Shown piece by piece: positions 47,065 through 55,864 of a DNA stretch of 64,000 nucleotides (positions are counted from its first letter, which is position 1; each line of letters starts with the position of its first letter). The notes beneath the pieces are model-generated. The model was not told the origin of the DNA. It saw nothing but the letters and a program-made list of their open reading frames with translations, and made no database searches. Position numbers and translations under genes: made by a program. The DNA comes from an uncultured Alphaproteobacteria bacterium (GTDB taxonomy: Bacteria > Pseudomonadota > Alphaproteobacteria > Paracaedibacterales > CAIULA01), in contig CAIULA010000016.1 of assembly GCA_903899945.1 (NCBI GenBank), positions 20,688 through 84,687 of the forward strand, given 5' to 3'.

Positions 47065-47925
47065 TCAAGGCTGTTGAGGAGAAATTTCTTGCGCAATAGG
47101 CTTTACTGTATATTCGCCTAAGCTTCGACTATCTATGGGAAAGTTTTCTAATAAACTTTCTCCAGATAAGGCAGGAATACTTAATTTCTCATCTCCTAAA
47201 TAAATACTAAGAGCTCCTGCTTCACCAGCAGTAAGACAAAAACCAAACTCTGTATTCAAACGATAGAAGCTTTGGGGACGTAATAAACGAGCTACAATTA
47301 ATTGATTATTTGCATCAACAACTCTAATCCATGTTTCTTTATTTGCTGATATGGTTATAACCTCACTACCAGGAATCAACTTATCGGCGCCAACTGCCAA
47401 GCTTTTTTCTACAGGCATTTGTTTAATGATCTCGATTTTCTCACGAACTGAATCTACACGTTTTTCTATCGATGTTGTTTTTTCTAAAACCTCATTTCGC
47501 TCTATAAAGTATGTAAGATAAAACCCAATGCAAATAGCTGTTAAAAGAACAGATGCACACAAAGCTTTTTTGGTTAGCAAATTTTTTGGCTGAGGAAGAC
47601 AGTATGTTACAAGCGGAGCGTCTTTTTCCAAAGATGTTGTAAGCTTTGCAAGCTCGGAAGATAGCACCTCAAAATCAACCCCTAGATACACGCTGTAAGA
47701 CTTTATAAAAGCTAGTGTATAAACTGTTCCTGGTAGTTTTTCAAAGTGACCTTTTTCTATATTTTCTAAAAAAAATTTTCTAATTTTTAAAGATTTGCAT
47801 GCATCTTCAAGAGTTATTTTTTTTGCTTCACGTGTTGATTTTAAAAGATGACCTACTTTATAAGAAACTTTCGGTTCTTTTTCTTCGATCGAATCAAAAT
47901 TTTCTTGCATGGGTTGTGTAGGCAC
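47065..47925 (-). CDS. RodZ-like helix-turn-helix membrane protein
   Basis: A 286-residue RodZ-family protein. A cytoplasmic HTH domain (about 22-90, GHLLKSTREAKKITLEDACK) is followed by one membrane helix (about 125-145), a coiled region, and a periplasmic DUF4115-like domain (WIRVVDANNQLIV, LNTEFGFCLTAGEAGALSIYL). RodZ links MreB to the cell-wall machinery and shapes the cell. ispG is divergent, whereas in many proteobacteria rodZ directly precedes ispG in the same direction. Confidence 0.85.
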   Translation of the reverse strand: MPTQPMQENFDSIEEKEPKVSYKVGHLLKSTREAKKITLEDACKSLKIRKFFLENIEKGHFEKLPGTVYTLAFIKSYSVYLGVDFEVLSSELAKLTTSLEKDAPLVTYCLPQPKNLLTKKALCASVLLTAICIGFYLTYFIERNEVLEKTTSIEKRVDSVREKIEIIKQMPVEKSLAVGADKLIPGSEVITISANKETWIRVVDANNQLIVARLLRPQSFYRLNTEFGFCLTAGEAGALSIYLGDEKLSIPALSGESLLENFPIDSRSLGEYTVKPIAQEISPQQP

Positions 47926-48069
47926 TTAATACAACACTTTCTTTGATATGTACATATTTCTTCATATTAAACAAATAAATTCATCTTTACGCAACAAGCA
48001 AGTTTATTCTTCTTGACTTTTTCCATCATTAATATATTTCTTAAACTAAAATGCTTTTGGGTGAACTAT

Positions 48070-49182
48070 ATGGATCATGCACGTACGCACAGACAGATAA
48101 AAAGGCGAGCATCTCGTCAGATTTATGTTGGTTCTGTTGCTGTAGGTGGAGATGCCCCAATAGCTGTCCAATCGATGACGAATACTCTTACCTCGGATGT
48201 GAAGGCAACTGTTGACCAAATTAAACGGCTCGAAGGTGCTGGTGCGGATATTGTCAGAGTTTCTTGTCCTGACGAAGATTCAACTGAGGCTCTTGCTAAA
48301 ATTGTTCCTCAGGTTAATGTTCCGATTGTAGCCGATATTCATTTTCATTATAAACGAGCAGTAGAGGCAGCAAAAGCTGGTGCTTCTTGCCTTCGTATTA
48401 ATCCTGGGAACATAGGATCATACGAGAGAGTAAAAGAAGTTATTCAAGCAGCGAGAGACTATAATTGCTCTATGCGAATTGGCGTGAATGCAGGAAGCCT
48501 TGAAAAATACTTACAAGAAAAATATGGTGAACCCTGTCCAGAAGCGATGGTTGAAAGTGCGCTCAGTCACGCAAAAATTTTAGAAGATAATGATTTTTTC
48601 AATTTCAAAATAAGCGTTAAAGCTTCGGATGTGATGTTAGCAGTTGCTGCATATCGTGGCCTTGCAGAGGTGTGTGATTATCCCCTACACCTTGGAATCA
48701 CAGAAGCCGGCGGTCTTAGAACAGGTACAGTTAAATCGGCGGTTGGGATGGGTATGCTATTGATGGATGGTATTGGTGATACCATCCGTGTTTCGCTTTC
48801 TGCGGAACCAGAAGAAGAAATAAAGGTCGGCTTTGACATTCTAAAATCGTTGGGCCTCCGTCACCGAGGCGTAAACATCATTTCTTGCCCTTCGTGCGCA
48901 CGTCAACAATTTAACGTTATTAAAACCGTTGAACTTCTTGAGCAGAAAATTTCCCATATTACAACACCTATGACTGTTTCCGTGATTGGCTGCGTTGTAA
49001 ATGGACCTGGCGAAGCTAAATCAACAGATATTGGTTTTACAGGTGGCGGTAATGGAACACATCAAGTCTATGTAGCTGGTATTCCTCATCATCGTTTTCA
49101 GGATAGTGACATTGTGGATCACCTTGCCGAAATGATAGAAAAAAAGGCGAGAGAAATAGAAGCAGAACGCTTGGCCAGTTAA
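48070..49182 (+). CDS. ispG: 4-hydroxy-3-methylbut-2-enyl diphosphate synthase
   Basis: The [4Fe-4S] enzyme of the MEP isoprenoid pathway, using flavodoxin or ferredoxin electrons. It shows [32 protein letters not shown] and LRINPGNIG. The three cluster cysteines lie in [10 protein letters not shown] and [14 protein letters not shown] chose the ATG at 48070, with GGGTGA about 7 nt upstream, over the upstream TTG at 48013, because homologues begin near MDHARTH. The product is 370 residues. Confidence 0.94.
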   Translation: MDHARTHRQIKRRASRQIYVGSVAVGGDAPIAVQSMTNTLTSDVKATVDQIKRLEGAGADIVRVSCPDEDSTEALAKIVPQVNVPIVADIHFHYKRAVEAAKAGASCLRINPGNIGSYERVKEVIQAARDYNCSMRIGVNAGSLEKYLQEKYGEPCPEAMVESALSHAKILEDNDFFNFKISVKASDVMLAVAAYRGLAEVCDYPLHLGITEAGGLRTGTVKSAVGMGMLLMDGIGDTIRVSLSAEPEEEIKVGFDILKSLGLRHRGVNIISCPSCARQQFNVIKTVELLEQKISHITTPMTVSVIGCVVNGPGEAKSTDIGFTGGGNGTHQVYVAGIPHHRFQDSDIVDHLAEMIEKKAREIEAERLAS

Positions 49183-49193
49183 AAATTCTTTGA

Positions 49194-49235
49194 TAGCCTT
49201 ATAGACATAACCTCAACTCTATAAGGCTAATTTTT
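49194..49235 (+). terminator. perfect hairpin with T-run abutting the phaB start; may hide its ribosome binding site
   Basis: TAGCCTTATAGA (49194-49205) pairs perfectly with TCTATAAGGCTA (49218-49229), followed by ATTTTTT-like sequence ending 3 nt before the phaB ATG. It looks like the ispG terminator. The only Shine-Dalgarno-like string before phaB, ATAAGG, is inside the 3' arm. Confidence 0.75.
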
Positions 49236-49237
49236 CC

Positions 49238-49963
49238 ATGAAAATTCGAACAGCCCTCGTCACAGGCGGAACGCGCGGGATTGGCGCAAGTATCACTCTT
49301 GCACTAAAAAGCAAAGGCTATAAGGTCATAGCTAATTATCATAAAAATCACGAAGTAGCCGAAGATTTTTCAAAAAAACATGGCATTGAAATTAAATCGT
49401 GGGACGTTGGACACTTTGGGGAATGTCAAGAATCCATTGAATTCATTACAAAAAAACACGGCACTATTGACGTACTCGTTCACAATGCTGGCATTACAAG
49501 GGATGGCTTTTTTCATAAAATGTCCCCTCAAATGTGGCAAGACGTGATTACTACAAATCTCACATCTTGTTTTAACATGGTCCAGCCTATCGTTGGCCCC
49601 ATGAGAGAAAACGGGTTTGGAAGGATTATTCTTTTATCTTCCATCAATGCCCTAAAAGGGCAAATTGGCCAAGTTAATTACTGCGCAGCGAAAGCCGGTA
49701 TTATTGGATTTACTAAGGCGCTTGCTCTTGAAACCGCACGTAAAGGCATAACTGTAAATGTTATAGCGCCAGGTTATACGGATACAGAGATGGTTCGCGC
49801 AGTCTCAGAGTCAGTATTAGAGAAAATTATTTCTCAAATTCCGGTGGGTCGTTTAGGGAAAATAGATGAAATTGCTAGATGCGTTACGTTTTTAGCCGCA
49901 GAAGACGCTGGATTTATTACAGGTGAAACTATAAATATCAATGGCGGCCAATACTTGAGTTAA
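49238..49963 (+). CDS. phaB: acetoacetyl-CoA reductase / 3-oxoacyl-ACP reductase (SDR)
   Basis: A short-chain dehydrogenase of 241 residues. NADPH motif TGGTRGIGASI, VHNAGITRDGFFHKM, catalytic serine in LLSSINALKGQIGQVNYCAAKAG with YxxxK, and NVIAPGYTDTEMV. The close fit of NAGITRD and INALKGQ-GQ-NY points to PhaB, which reduces acetoacetyl-CoA for polyhydroxybutyrate synthesis, rather than FabG. A phaZ depolymerase at 5.2 kb supports this. Its start is crowded by a terminator-like hairpin, so translation may depend on transcripts that begin inside or downstream of the hairpin. Confidence 0.85.
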   Translation: MKIRTALVTGGTRGIGASITLALKSKGYKVIANYHKNHEVAEDFSKKHGIEIKSWDVGHFGECQESIEFITKKHGTIDVLVHNAGITRDGFFHKMSPQMWQDVITTNLTSCFNMVQPIVGPMRENGFGRIILLSSINALKGQIGQVNYCAAKAGIIGFTKALALETARKGITVNVIAPGYTDTEMVRAVSESVLEKIISQIPVGRLGKIDEIARCVTFLAAEDAGFITGETININGGQYLS

Positions 49964-49979
49964 AGCACCGTGGTTTAGC

Positions 49980-50008
49980 TTGACCCACTCAGTTAATTTT
50001 ACTAATTT
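49980..50008 (+). promoter_or_regulatory. promoter for tRNA-Thr
   Basis: TTGACC and TAATTT are separated by 17 nt, with a GGGGA stretch just before the tRNA 5' end at 50018. Confidence 0.45.
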
Positions 50009-50017
50009 CTAGGGGAT

Positions 50018-50093
<76 letters not shown>

Positions 50094-50416
50094 GTAAATT
50101 AAACGGTTTTTAAGGTATCTTTTAATCATAAAAATTTTGAAAGTTACCAACAAGTCACCATTAGAAAAGAAAACTTCCCAAAATTTTTAAGATTATCTAC
50201 ACACTTATAACAGTTTGAGCAATTTCTTAGGATGCAAAAAACATAAGGTTAGGCTCTAATGTTTTCCTTGGCCGTGTTTATTTCTTTCAAAATGAATGGT
50301 TCGCTCTTCAGTTTAACACCTTTACTTCCCTTCAATTTATCAGCGGCAGCTCCTCAATACTTCGGTAAATTGCGAAGAGTTTATTCACTTTTGTCAAAAA
50401 CCCCCCAAATCATGGA

Positions 50417-51165
50417 TTGAGGTTCATAAAGTTCCCCGATTTATTGAAGAAAATGGGTTACGTATCCCCACCTAAATGGCGCCCCTTTGTGGTTACCGTT
50501 TCAAAAGCCTTCCATCAAACAGGAGAACGACCCAACCCAAAAGATTTTGAATTCTCTCAAACAGCCGCGAAAGATATGTTTTCTATTCTGGGTTCCTTTT
50601 ATAACTACCTCCTACAGGATGAGTATGTTTATATGAATCCGGTAGCGCTTATTCGTCAAAAAAGTAAATTTGTACGGAAAACCCCAAGATAAACCTAAAA
50701 TACGAAGACTTTCTGATCGCCAATGGAGGTATGTATTGACGACTGCTCAAGAAATAGCAGAAATGAATCCAGCCCACCATGAAAGAACGCTTTTTATGGT
50801 GTCCATTTTGTATTCCCTGTATTTACGAATTTCAGAGCTTGCTGCCAGTAAACGGTGGAGCCCAATGATGAAGCATTTCTTTCGGGATGCAGATGAAAAT
50901 TGGTGGTTTACAACGGTGGGGAAAGGAAATAAACAACGGCAAATTGCCGTAAGCAATACTATGCTGGATGCTTTAAAAAGGTGGAGGATTTATCTTGGGT
51001 TGTCCCCCTTCCCTTCACTGACTGACCCTACACCTTTACTTCCCAAAGCTACGGGGCAAGGAGCCATAAGGAGCTCCGGAGCATTATACAGACATGTTTT
51101 GATCATGCAAATAACCAAACTGAAGCATGACGGTCATATAGAAGATGCCGATTCTCTCAAAGAAG
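50417..51165 (+). pseudogene. tyrosine site-specific integrase, frameshifted and truncated
   Basis: The first frame has the core-binding domain (RFIKFPDLLKKMGYVSPPKW, FYNYLLQDEYVYMNPVALIR). Translation shifts near 50690 into a second frame with the catalytic domain start, including the first catalytic arginine in LYLRISELA and VGKGNKQRQIAV. The HxxR and tyrosine parts are missing because the frame runs into Tn3 transposase sequence near 51165. The upstream 50094-50416 stretch contains only shifted N-terminal scraps (KPPKSWIEVHKVPRF in another frame) and no gene. It lies next to tRNA-Thr, as integrases of tRNA-targeting islands do. Confidence 0.85.
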
Positions 51166-51730
51166 CTTCACGTTATAAAAAATTTCTTGTTCAACCAGCA
51201 GGCCAAATTGACAAGTAGCTGATCTTTGATGAAAAAGACAACATCGACCAAATTGTTGCCACTTTAGCTTTAAAAGACATCAGTCAAAGCACCTTAATCA
51301 AAAAACTTTGTTCGTTGCCCTCGACACGGAAAGCCGTGTTTGAATTTAACAAGATGATACAAAGCATCCACATATTGAAGTGCATTTTGGATCCTCAAAT
51401 TTTAATCGATGTGCACCAGTCACAAAATCGAGTCGAATCTTACCACATATTACGAGCAGGCATTGCAAAAGCAGGGGGACGAAAAGCCTTGTTGGGACGG
51501 ACTATCTAGAGATGGAAATTAGTAACCAATGTGGTCGTCTGATCGCTCTGGTCGTCATTTACTATAAATATGTGCATTCATACTGTTATCTGAACAAGCA
51601 TCCAAGCAAGAAGATCTTAAAATTTCTCAAAAAATCCTCGCCCGTTGCCTTTCAACACATTCATTTTACTTTCTACGACAGTAAAAACAAAATTGATATA
51701 GATAAACTCATTGAAGATCTTGAATTGTGA
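51166..51730 (+). pseudogene. Tn3-family transposase (TnpA) C-terminal remnant
   Basis: Three frame pieces together read as the TnpA C-terminus: ASRYKKFLVQPAGQIDK then a stop at 51218; KAVFEFNKMIQSIHILKCIL and NRVESYHILRAGIAKAGGRK; then, after a shift near 51500, LEMEISNQCGRLIALVVIYY and SSPVAFQHIHF with the final IDIDKLIEDLEL. It is fused upstream to the integrase fragment, which indicates a deletion or insertion at the joint. It is inactive. Confidence 0.85.
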
Positions 51731-51983
51731 ATTACCAATAACTCAAGTTATACATATCGGAAAATATGGAGTTTAAAGGCTGGAAGGCCTGTCTCAACCT
51801 TTATAAACCAAGGCCTCACACCCCGATGCGCAACACCGATTTATAGAGAACTTAGGAACAATTTGGCCCGCTTATGCAGTTGGAGCCATAGTATAAAAGA
51901 AATATTGATCAAGAGAATCTCCGACAACTTTCAAATCTGAAAGCCAAAAAAATGATCTGAGAGGAGTATAGTGGCTTTGTTAG

Positions 51984-52097
51984 GGGCTAAACAACAAGAT
52001 CAAAGTTCTGAAAAGACGGTGTTATGGGTTCTCAAAACCTGCGTCACTTTTTCAACGTTTGTTCCTCGATTTTAAGGGATACCAATCTTTTGCATAA
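51984..52097 (+). pseudogene. ISL3-like transposase C-terminal remnant
   Basis: The plus frame reads GLNNKIKVLKRRCYGFSKPA then SLFQRLFLDFKGYQSFA and a stop. The NNKIKV-KRR-YG pattern is the C-terminal signature of ISL3-type transposases. The preceding 51731-51983 holds decayed sequence without a clear frame. It is a short relic only. Confidence 0.6.
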
Positions 52098-52166
52098 TCG
52101 TCACAGCAAATCCGAAAGAGCCAAAAATGTTTCTATCGAAGATAAAAAATATAAAAATAGTTGCAC

Positions 52167-52775
52167 TTATCTTATGAATGCGCGCTTTTTTCTCTTGCTT
52201 AGCAAAGCTTGACGGATAGAATATGCCGCTCCTTCAAGAATAAATACTTCACGTTGAAGACTAGGCTTCAGTTGCTTGAGTTGGCGAAAGAACATAAGTG
52301 TAAATCCACCGCTATCCACATTAAATAATACTTCCATTGCATGCGATTTTGCGACGCACTTTTGAATGTCAATTGTCCAAATTAATAAAGATTGCCCGCG
52401 CTTTTCTACTTTTTCAACTATTTCGTCAATAGTCAACATTGATGGAATTTCAGACCATTCCCCGAAAGCAAGCATAAACTCTCCCTTCTCCGCTTTATCA
52501 GATTTTTTAACCGGTAAAACTATTGGGGCTCTAAAAGTCTCTTCGTTTCTATCAATTAAATCAGGAAAATCAATGAGACAAGAAGCTATTGAAGCTCTAA
52601 AATGTTCTTCATCCAAATCAATTAAATCAGGAAAATCAATGATACAAGAGGAATTTTCATTTTCTGGAGAAAAGATCTCACCTTCTGAAAACTGATCGAT
52701 CTCAGCCCCCAAACAAGAGATTATAATGTTAAAGTAGAAAAAACTTACAAAAAAGATCTTTATTTTTTTAATCAT
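52167..52775 (-). CDS. exported protein with a tandem 22-residue repeat, unknown function
   Basis: About 202 residues beginning with a signal peptide (KIKIFFVSFFYFNIIISCLG). Two adjacent 22-residue units follow (SCIIDFPDLIDLDEEHFRAS and SCLIDFPDLIDRNEETFRAP). The C-terminal half has SMLTIDEIVEKVEKRGQSLL and a basic tail, RKKRAFIR, and matches nothing I know. ATG 52775 is preferred, 4 nt after the stop of the serine protease gene; GTG 52790 would overlap it. The two genes form an operon. Confidence 0.65.
   Translation of the reverse strand: MIKKIKIFFVSFFYFNIIISCLGAEIDQFSEGEIFSPENENSSCIIDFPDLIDLDEEHFRASIASCLIDFPDLIDRNEETFRAPIVLPVKKSDKAEKGEFMLAFGEWSEIPSMLTIDEIVEKVEKRGQSLLIWTIDIQKCVAKSHAMEVLFNVDSGGFTLMFFRQLKQLKPSLQREVFILEGAAYSIRQALLSKRKKRAFIR
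52551..52648. repeat. 66-bp tandem duplication inside the small exported protein gene
   Basis: ATCAATTAAATCAGG starts at 52551 and again at 52617. The following ~17 bases (GAAAATCAATGAKACAAG) differ at one position. The unit is 66 bp or 22 codons, so the reading frame is kept. Confidence 0.8.
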
Positions 52776-52779
52776 TTTA

Positions 52780-54177
52780 TCAATCTTCACTAGGGTTTAA
52801 TGTAAGATTGGTAGTAACATTGGACAAGTGAGGAGATCTAGAAATTTCTTCAGCCCCTCCTTGTCCAATTTTATTAAACCCTAAATCAAGATACGTGAGC
52901 TTTGATAGGTATGGAGATTGTGCTATTGCTTTAATGCCACGATCTTGAATATAGTTTCCCCATAGATCAAGATACGTAAGCTTTGATAGGTATGGAGATT
53001 GTGCTATTGCTTCAACGCCACTATCTTTGATAAGGTTCCATCCTAATTTGAGAGACGTAAGGTTCGATAAAAATGGAGATTGTGCTATTGCTTGAGCGCC
53101 AATATCCTCAATTGCGTTCCATGCTAAATTGAGAGAAGTCATACTCCGAATATTCGTACATTGAGAAAAAAAACGTACTCCATAATTTCCTATTTGTTCC
53201 TTTCTCAAGCTCAGATACCTTGTATCTTTTTGTGCGGTTATGTCAGTTATTGCAATGTCATGGATCCATTCTTTAATTTGTTGGTATCGTTTTTTAGTCA
53301 AGAAAGTCGCTTTGTTTGCGAAAACATCTTTCAAAACATGAACACCAACGATAAAAAAGTTTCCATCTGTTTCTTGATACGAAACAGCGCTTCCACTTTG
53401 ACCAAAAGCAGTATCCATCACATGGAAAATATAATCTGCATCAATATGAAGAGGAACCCCATCTATTTTCCACATTTCATGAGTTTTAATTTTTGCATTC
53501 TTTGGATACCCTGTAATACTAAGCAGCTTTCGTTTCAATATTTCCGGATCAACAACTGAGAGTCCAAAATATCCTAGAAGATTGCCAATCAATTGATCCA
53601 AAATAAGTAATCCGTAATCTTCTTTGGTTCCAGATTGGACATACTCAGAACTAATAAACTTTTGTATCACTTTTGGAGACATGCCAGAAAACTGAAGCGA
53701 TACATCGATAGCCGGTATGAATTGAATTTTGATGGGGTGTTCATTTCTTTTGTGATCATATAAAGCATGTCCTGCTGTTAATGCAACGTTAGGACCGATT
53801 AAAGTACCTGTTGCAGATGTTTTGCGTCCATCTTTATAAGTTGATTCCACAACACCATTTACACTATTGGGCCAATCACCTACTTGTATAACTTTTGTTT
53901 TGTCCGATGGAAGGAAACGCGCCTTTTTTTTAACAATTTGTGGCGCTGTTCTTTCCGTGGATTTTTTGCCGAAAGTATTAAAAGTCGTTTTTGATGTTTG
54001 AACTTCTACAGGATAAGGAAAAATCGTTATTAATCGATCTTCAGTTTTTCTTTCTGCCTGAGTTTTTGTTAAAGATTGCCCGTGTAATTGAGATCGAATA
54101 TCATCAAGTTCCTGACAATCTATGTCTTGACAGTATACTTTTGTAGAAATCAAAATTATTTTTAAATATTTAAGCAA
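52780..54177 (-). CDS. exported trypsin-like serine protease with C-terminal leucine-rich repeats
   Basis: A 465-residue protein with a signal peptide (LKYLKIILISTKVYC) and a chymotrypsin-fold protease domain of the V8/Glu-endopeptidase kind. The triad is the histidine in NVALTAGHALYD (about residue 136), the aspartate in KEDYGLLILDQL (about 187) and the serine in FGQSGSAVSY (about 260). From about residue 330 there are four ribonuclease-inhibitor-type LRRs (LTYLDLWGNYIQDRGIKAIA). It starts at TTG 54177 with a strong AGGAGA upstream. The fusion of a secreted protease with a host-like binding repeat suggests a targeted effector. Function is inferred. Confidence 0.8.
   Translation of the reverse strand: MLKYLKIILISTKVYCQDIDCQELDDIRSQLHGQSLTKTQAERKTEDRLITIFPYPVEVQTSKTTFNTFGKKSTERTAPQIVKKKARFLPSDKTKVIQVGDWPNSVNGVVESTYKDGRKTSATGTLIGPNVALTAGHALYDHKRNEHPIKIQFIPAIDVSLQFSGMSPKVIQKFISSEYVQSGTKEDYGLLILDQLIGNLLGYFGLSVVDPEILKRKLLSITGYPKNAKIKTHEMWKIDGVPLHIDADYIFHVMDTAFGQSGSAVSYQETDGNFFIVGVHVLKDVFANKATFLTKKRYQQIKEWIHDIAITDITAQKDTRYLSLRKEQIGNYGVRFFSQCTNIRSMTSLNLAWNAIEDIGAQAIAQSPFLSNLTSLKLGWNLIKDSGVEAIAQSPYLSKLTYLDLWGNYIQDRGIKAIAQSPYLSKLTYLDLGFNKIGQGGAEEISRSPHLSNVTTNLTLNPSED
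52885..53012. repeat. 81-bp repeat unit within the LRR-coding part of the protease gene
   Basis: The run beginning ATCAAGATACGT at 52885 recurs at 52966 almost unchanged for ~45 bases (GCTTTGATAGGTATGGAGAT and following). The period is 81 bp or 27 codons, one LRR. A more diverged third copy lies near 53047. Confidence 0.75.
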
Positions 54178-54300
54178 AAGAGGTCTCCTGTTAATTTTAT
54201 TGACTATATCAGAGACGCTACTTTTTATACTTTTGTAATCTTAAAGAAATTATATACACGAAAGTTAGAAAAAATACAAATATATTATAAATTTAGAAAA

Positions 54301-54320
54301 AATTACTTGTTTATGTAATT
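54301..54320. promoter_or_regulatory. 20-bp dyad upstream of the Sel1 gene
   Basis: AATTAC and GTAATT are inverted around an 8-nt centre, in the 198-nt divergent gap between the protease and the 447-residue gene. It has the same 6-8-6 layout as the dyad before the LuxR-type gene but a different sequence. It is AT-rich, so chance is possible. Confidence 0.2.
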
Positions 54321-54375
54321 AATAATGTAGTATGTCTATGGCTTAAATCGATCGAGACAAAAAGGATTATTTATC

Positions 54376-55719
54376 ATGTCTTTTGTTCGATGTGTTTTTT
54401 TTCAGTTATTATTTATTTTTTTATTGTTTATTGCTGCGCCGCCTTGTTTCTCTCAGGGCGTGTTGTCAGCCGAAATTCATACAGACAGAGAAAAACAATT
54501 AAGATCCCTTAATCATCAGAGAGATACGGCTTTTATGGAAGATGATTTGTCTTCTCTAGAAGTAGTTACACGAACAATAAGTGAGTTGAGTATAAGTGCG
54601 CGTGATTTTAACTCTTGTTCTTTGGACAAAGTTATGCATTCTGTCATAAAAACACGTTATTTTTTCTCTGGAAAAGTTGATATTTTTTCTGATTTTTATC
54701 AAGTAGATCCATTTTTTTATGATATAGATGATTTCGTTTCTTCCGATGCCAAAAGAATGCTTGCTTTTATTATGGTGGCAGATATTTTGGCAAGTATACT
54801 TTTTACGAGTAACTCGTTTAACATATCAAACGACACCGTCCTAACAATTCGTAAGTTCTTAGGAAAAAAAATTATAGAAGAACTTAGGGATGATTCTATC
54901 AATAGAGAGATCGCTACACTTACACAAAGAGAAATCAGAGATATCGTCGCCAATCAAGATATTATATTTAAGTTATATAATACGGTGCAAAGTTTTGCGC
55001 CGATTATAGGTTTTAAAAATTTCTACAATGATCTTATGGTTACGTCACGATATAATGGATATGAGGTTGTCGGAATAGATAAATACGTTTATTGGCCAAC
55101 AATTCTATCAGCAAATGAAAGGCAAAAAATTCAAAAAGCACTAAGTCAAGATATGTTTTTAGGCCGTTTTAAACCATTAAGTTTAGAGCCTATAAGAATT
55201 GAGGAAAGTGCTATATCCATTTTTCCACAATTACGTGGCAGAACCGGCTCTTTTCTTTTCTATTACTTTAAGTTATCAGAAGATTTTGAGCCGATTGAGT
55301 TTATGTTGATTAGCGAAAAATCGTCTGAAATATCATTAAATGATAAACAGAGGCAAAAAATAAAAACTTACTATTCAGATAAAATAGATATTACATTTCC
55401 AAACATCGAAGCAAAGTTTTTGTATTATGCAGAACAAAACTTTGCAGCTGCTCAGTATACATATGCCGTTAAATTATTTAATGATATGGCACAAAGGGAA
55501 GACACTGTTTTAGATCCGAGAGCGGTTGCTATCTTACATGATTACTTAAAACGTGCTGCGCAGAAAGGCCATATGAAAGCTCAACACAATATGGGACGTA
55601 TCTACCATTTTGGGATAGAGGTAGAACCAAATTTTAGAATCGCATCATATTGGTATCGTCTTGCGGCTGACCAAGGATGCGCTGAATCTTTAAGAACTCT
55701 GAGTTGTTTGCGTAACTAA
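54376..55719 (+). CDS. exported protein with C-terminal Sel1-like repeats
   Basis: A 447-residue protein with a signal peptide (LLFIFLLFIAAPPCFSQG). The middle (about 25-340) is of unknown fold and rich in helices. The last ~100 residues contain Sel1-like repeats (LKRAAQKGHMKAQHNMGRIY then YWYRLAADQGCAESLRTLS). AAAGGA precedes the ATG at a good distance. Sel1 repeats in exported bacterial proteins often mediate host-protein contacts. It is divergent from the protease operon and followed by a long inverted repeat. Confidence 0.75.
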   Translation: MSFVRCVFFQLLFIFLLFIAAPPCFSQGVLSAEIHTDREKQLRSLNHQRDTAFMEDDLSSLEVVTRTISELSISARDFNSCSLDKVMHSVIKTRYFFSGKVDIFSDFYQVDPFFYDIDDFVSSDAKRMLAFIMVADILASILFTSNSFNISNDTVLTIRKFLGKKIIEELRDDSINREIATLTQREIRDIVANQDIIFKLYNTVQSFAPIIGFKNFYNDLMVTSRYNGYEVVGIDKYVYWPTILSANERQKIQKALSQDMFLGRFKPLSLEPIRIEESAISIFPQLRGRTGSFLFYYFKLSEDFEPIEFMLISEKSSEISLNDKQRQKIKTYYSDKIDITFPNIEAKFLYYAEQNFAAAQYTYAVKLFNDMAQREDTVLDPRAVAILHDYLKRAAQKGHMKAQHNMGRIYHFGIEVEPNFRIASYWYRLAADQGCAESLRTLSCLRN

Positions 55720-55760
55720 TATATCACGCTTCTTGTTGCATAAAATTTTACAAACTTAAC

Positions 55761-55816
55761 TATACCTATACAAAAGATCAACTTAAAAATTAACATCTTC
55801 AATTTGTATAGGTATA
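55761..55816. repeat. 14-bp perfect inverted repeat between two effector-like genes
   Basis: TATACCTATACAAA (55761-55774) is the exact reverse complement of TTTGTATAGGTATA (55803-55816), with a 28-nt spacer in which AGAT and ATCT can extend the stem. No T-run follows, so it is not a standard terminator. It ends 48 nt before the LRR gene and may be an operator, a leader hairpin or a mobile-element scar. Confidence 0.6.
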
Positions 55817-55864
55817 AGCCAATCCATTCATAGCTATTAACACTATGAAATCAAGGAGATAAAC

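Noticed and set aside
53161..53559. Plus-strand 132-residue open frame within the protease gene
   Set aside because: It is antisense to the protease domain with its intact triad. The cysteine- and phenylalanine-rich translation looks like a shadow.
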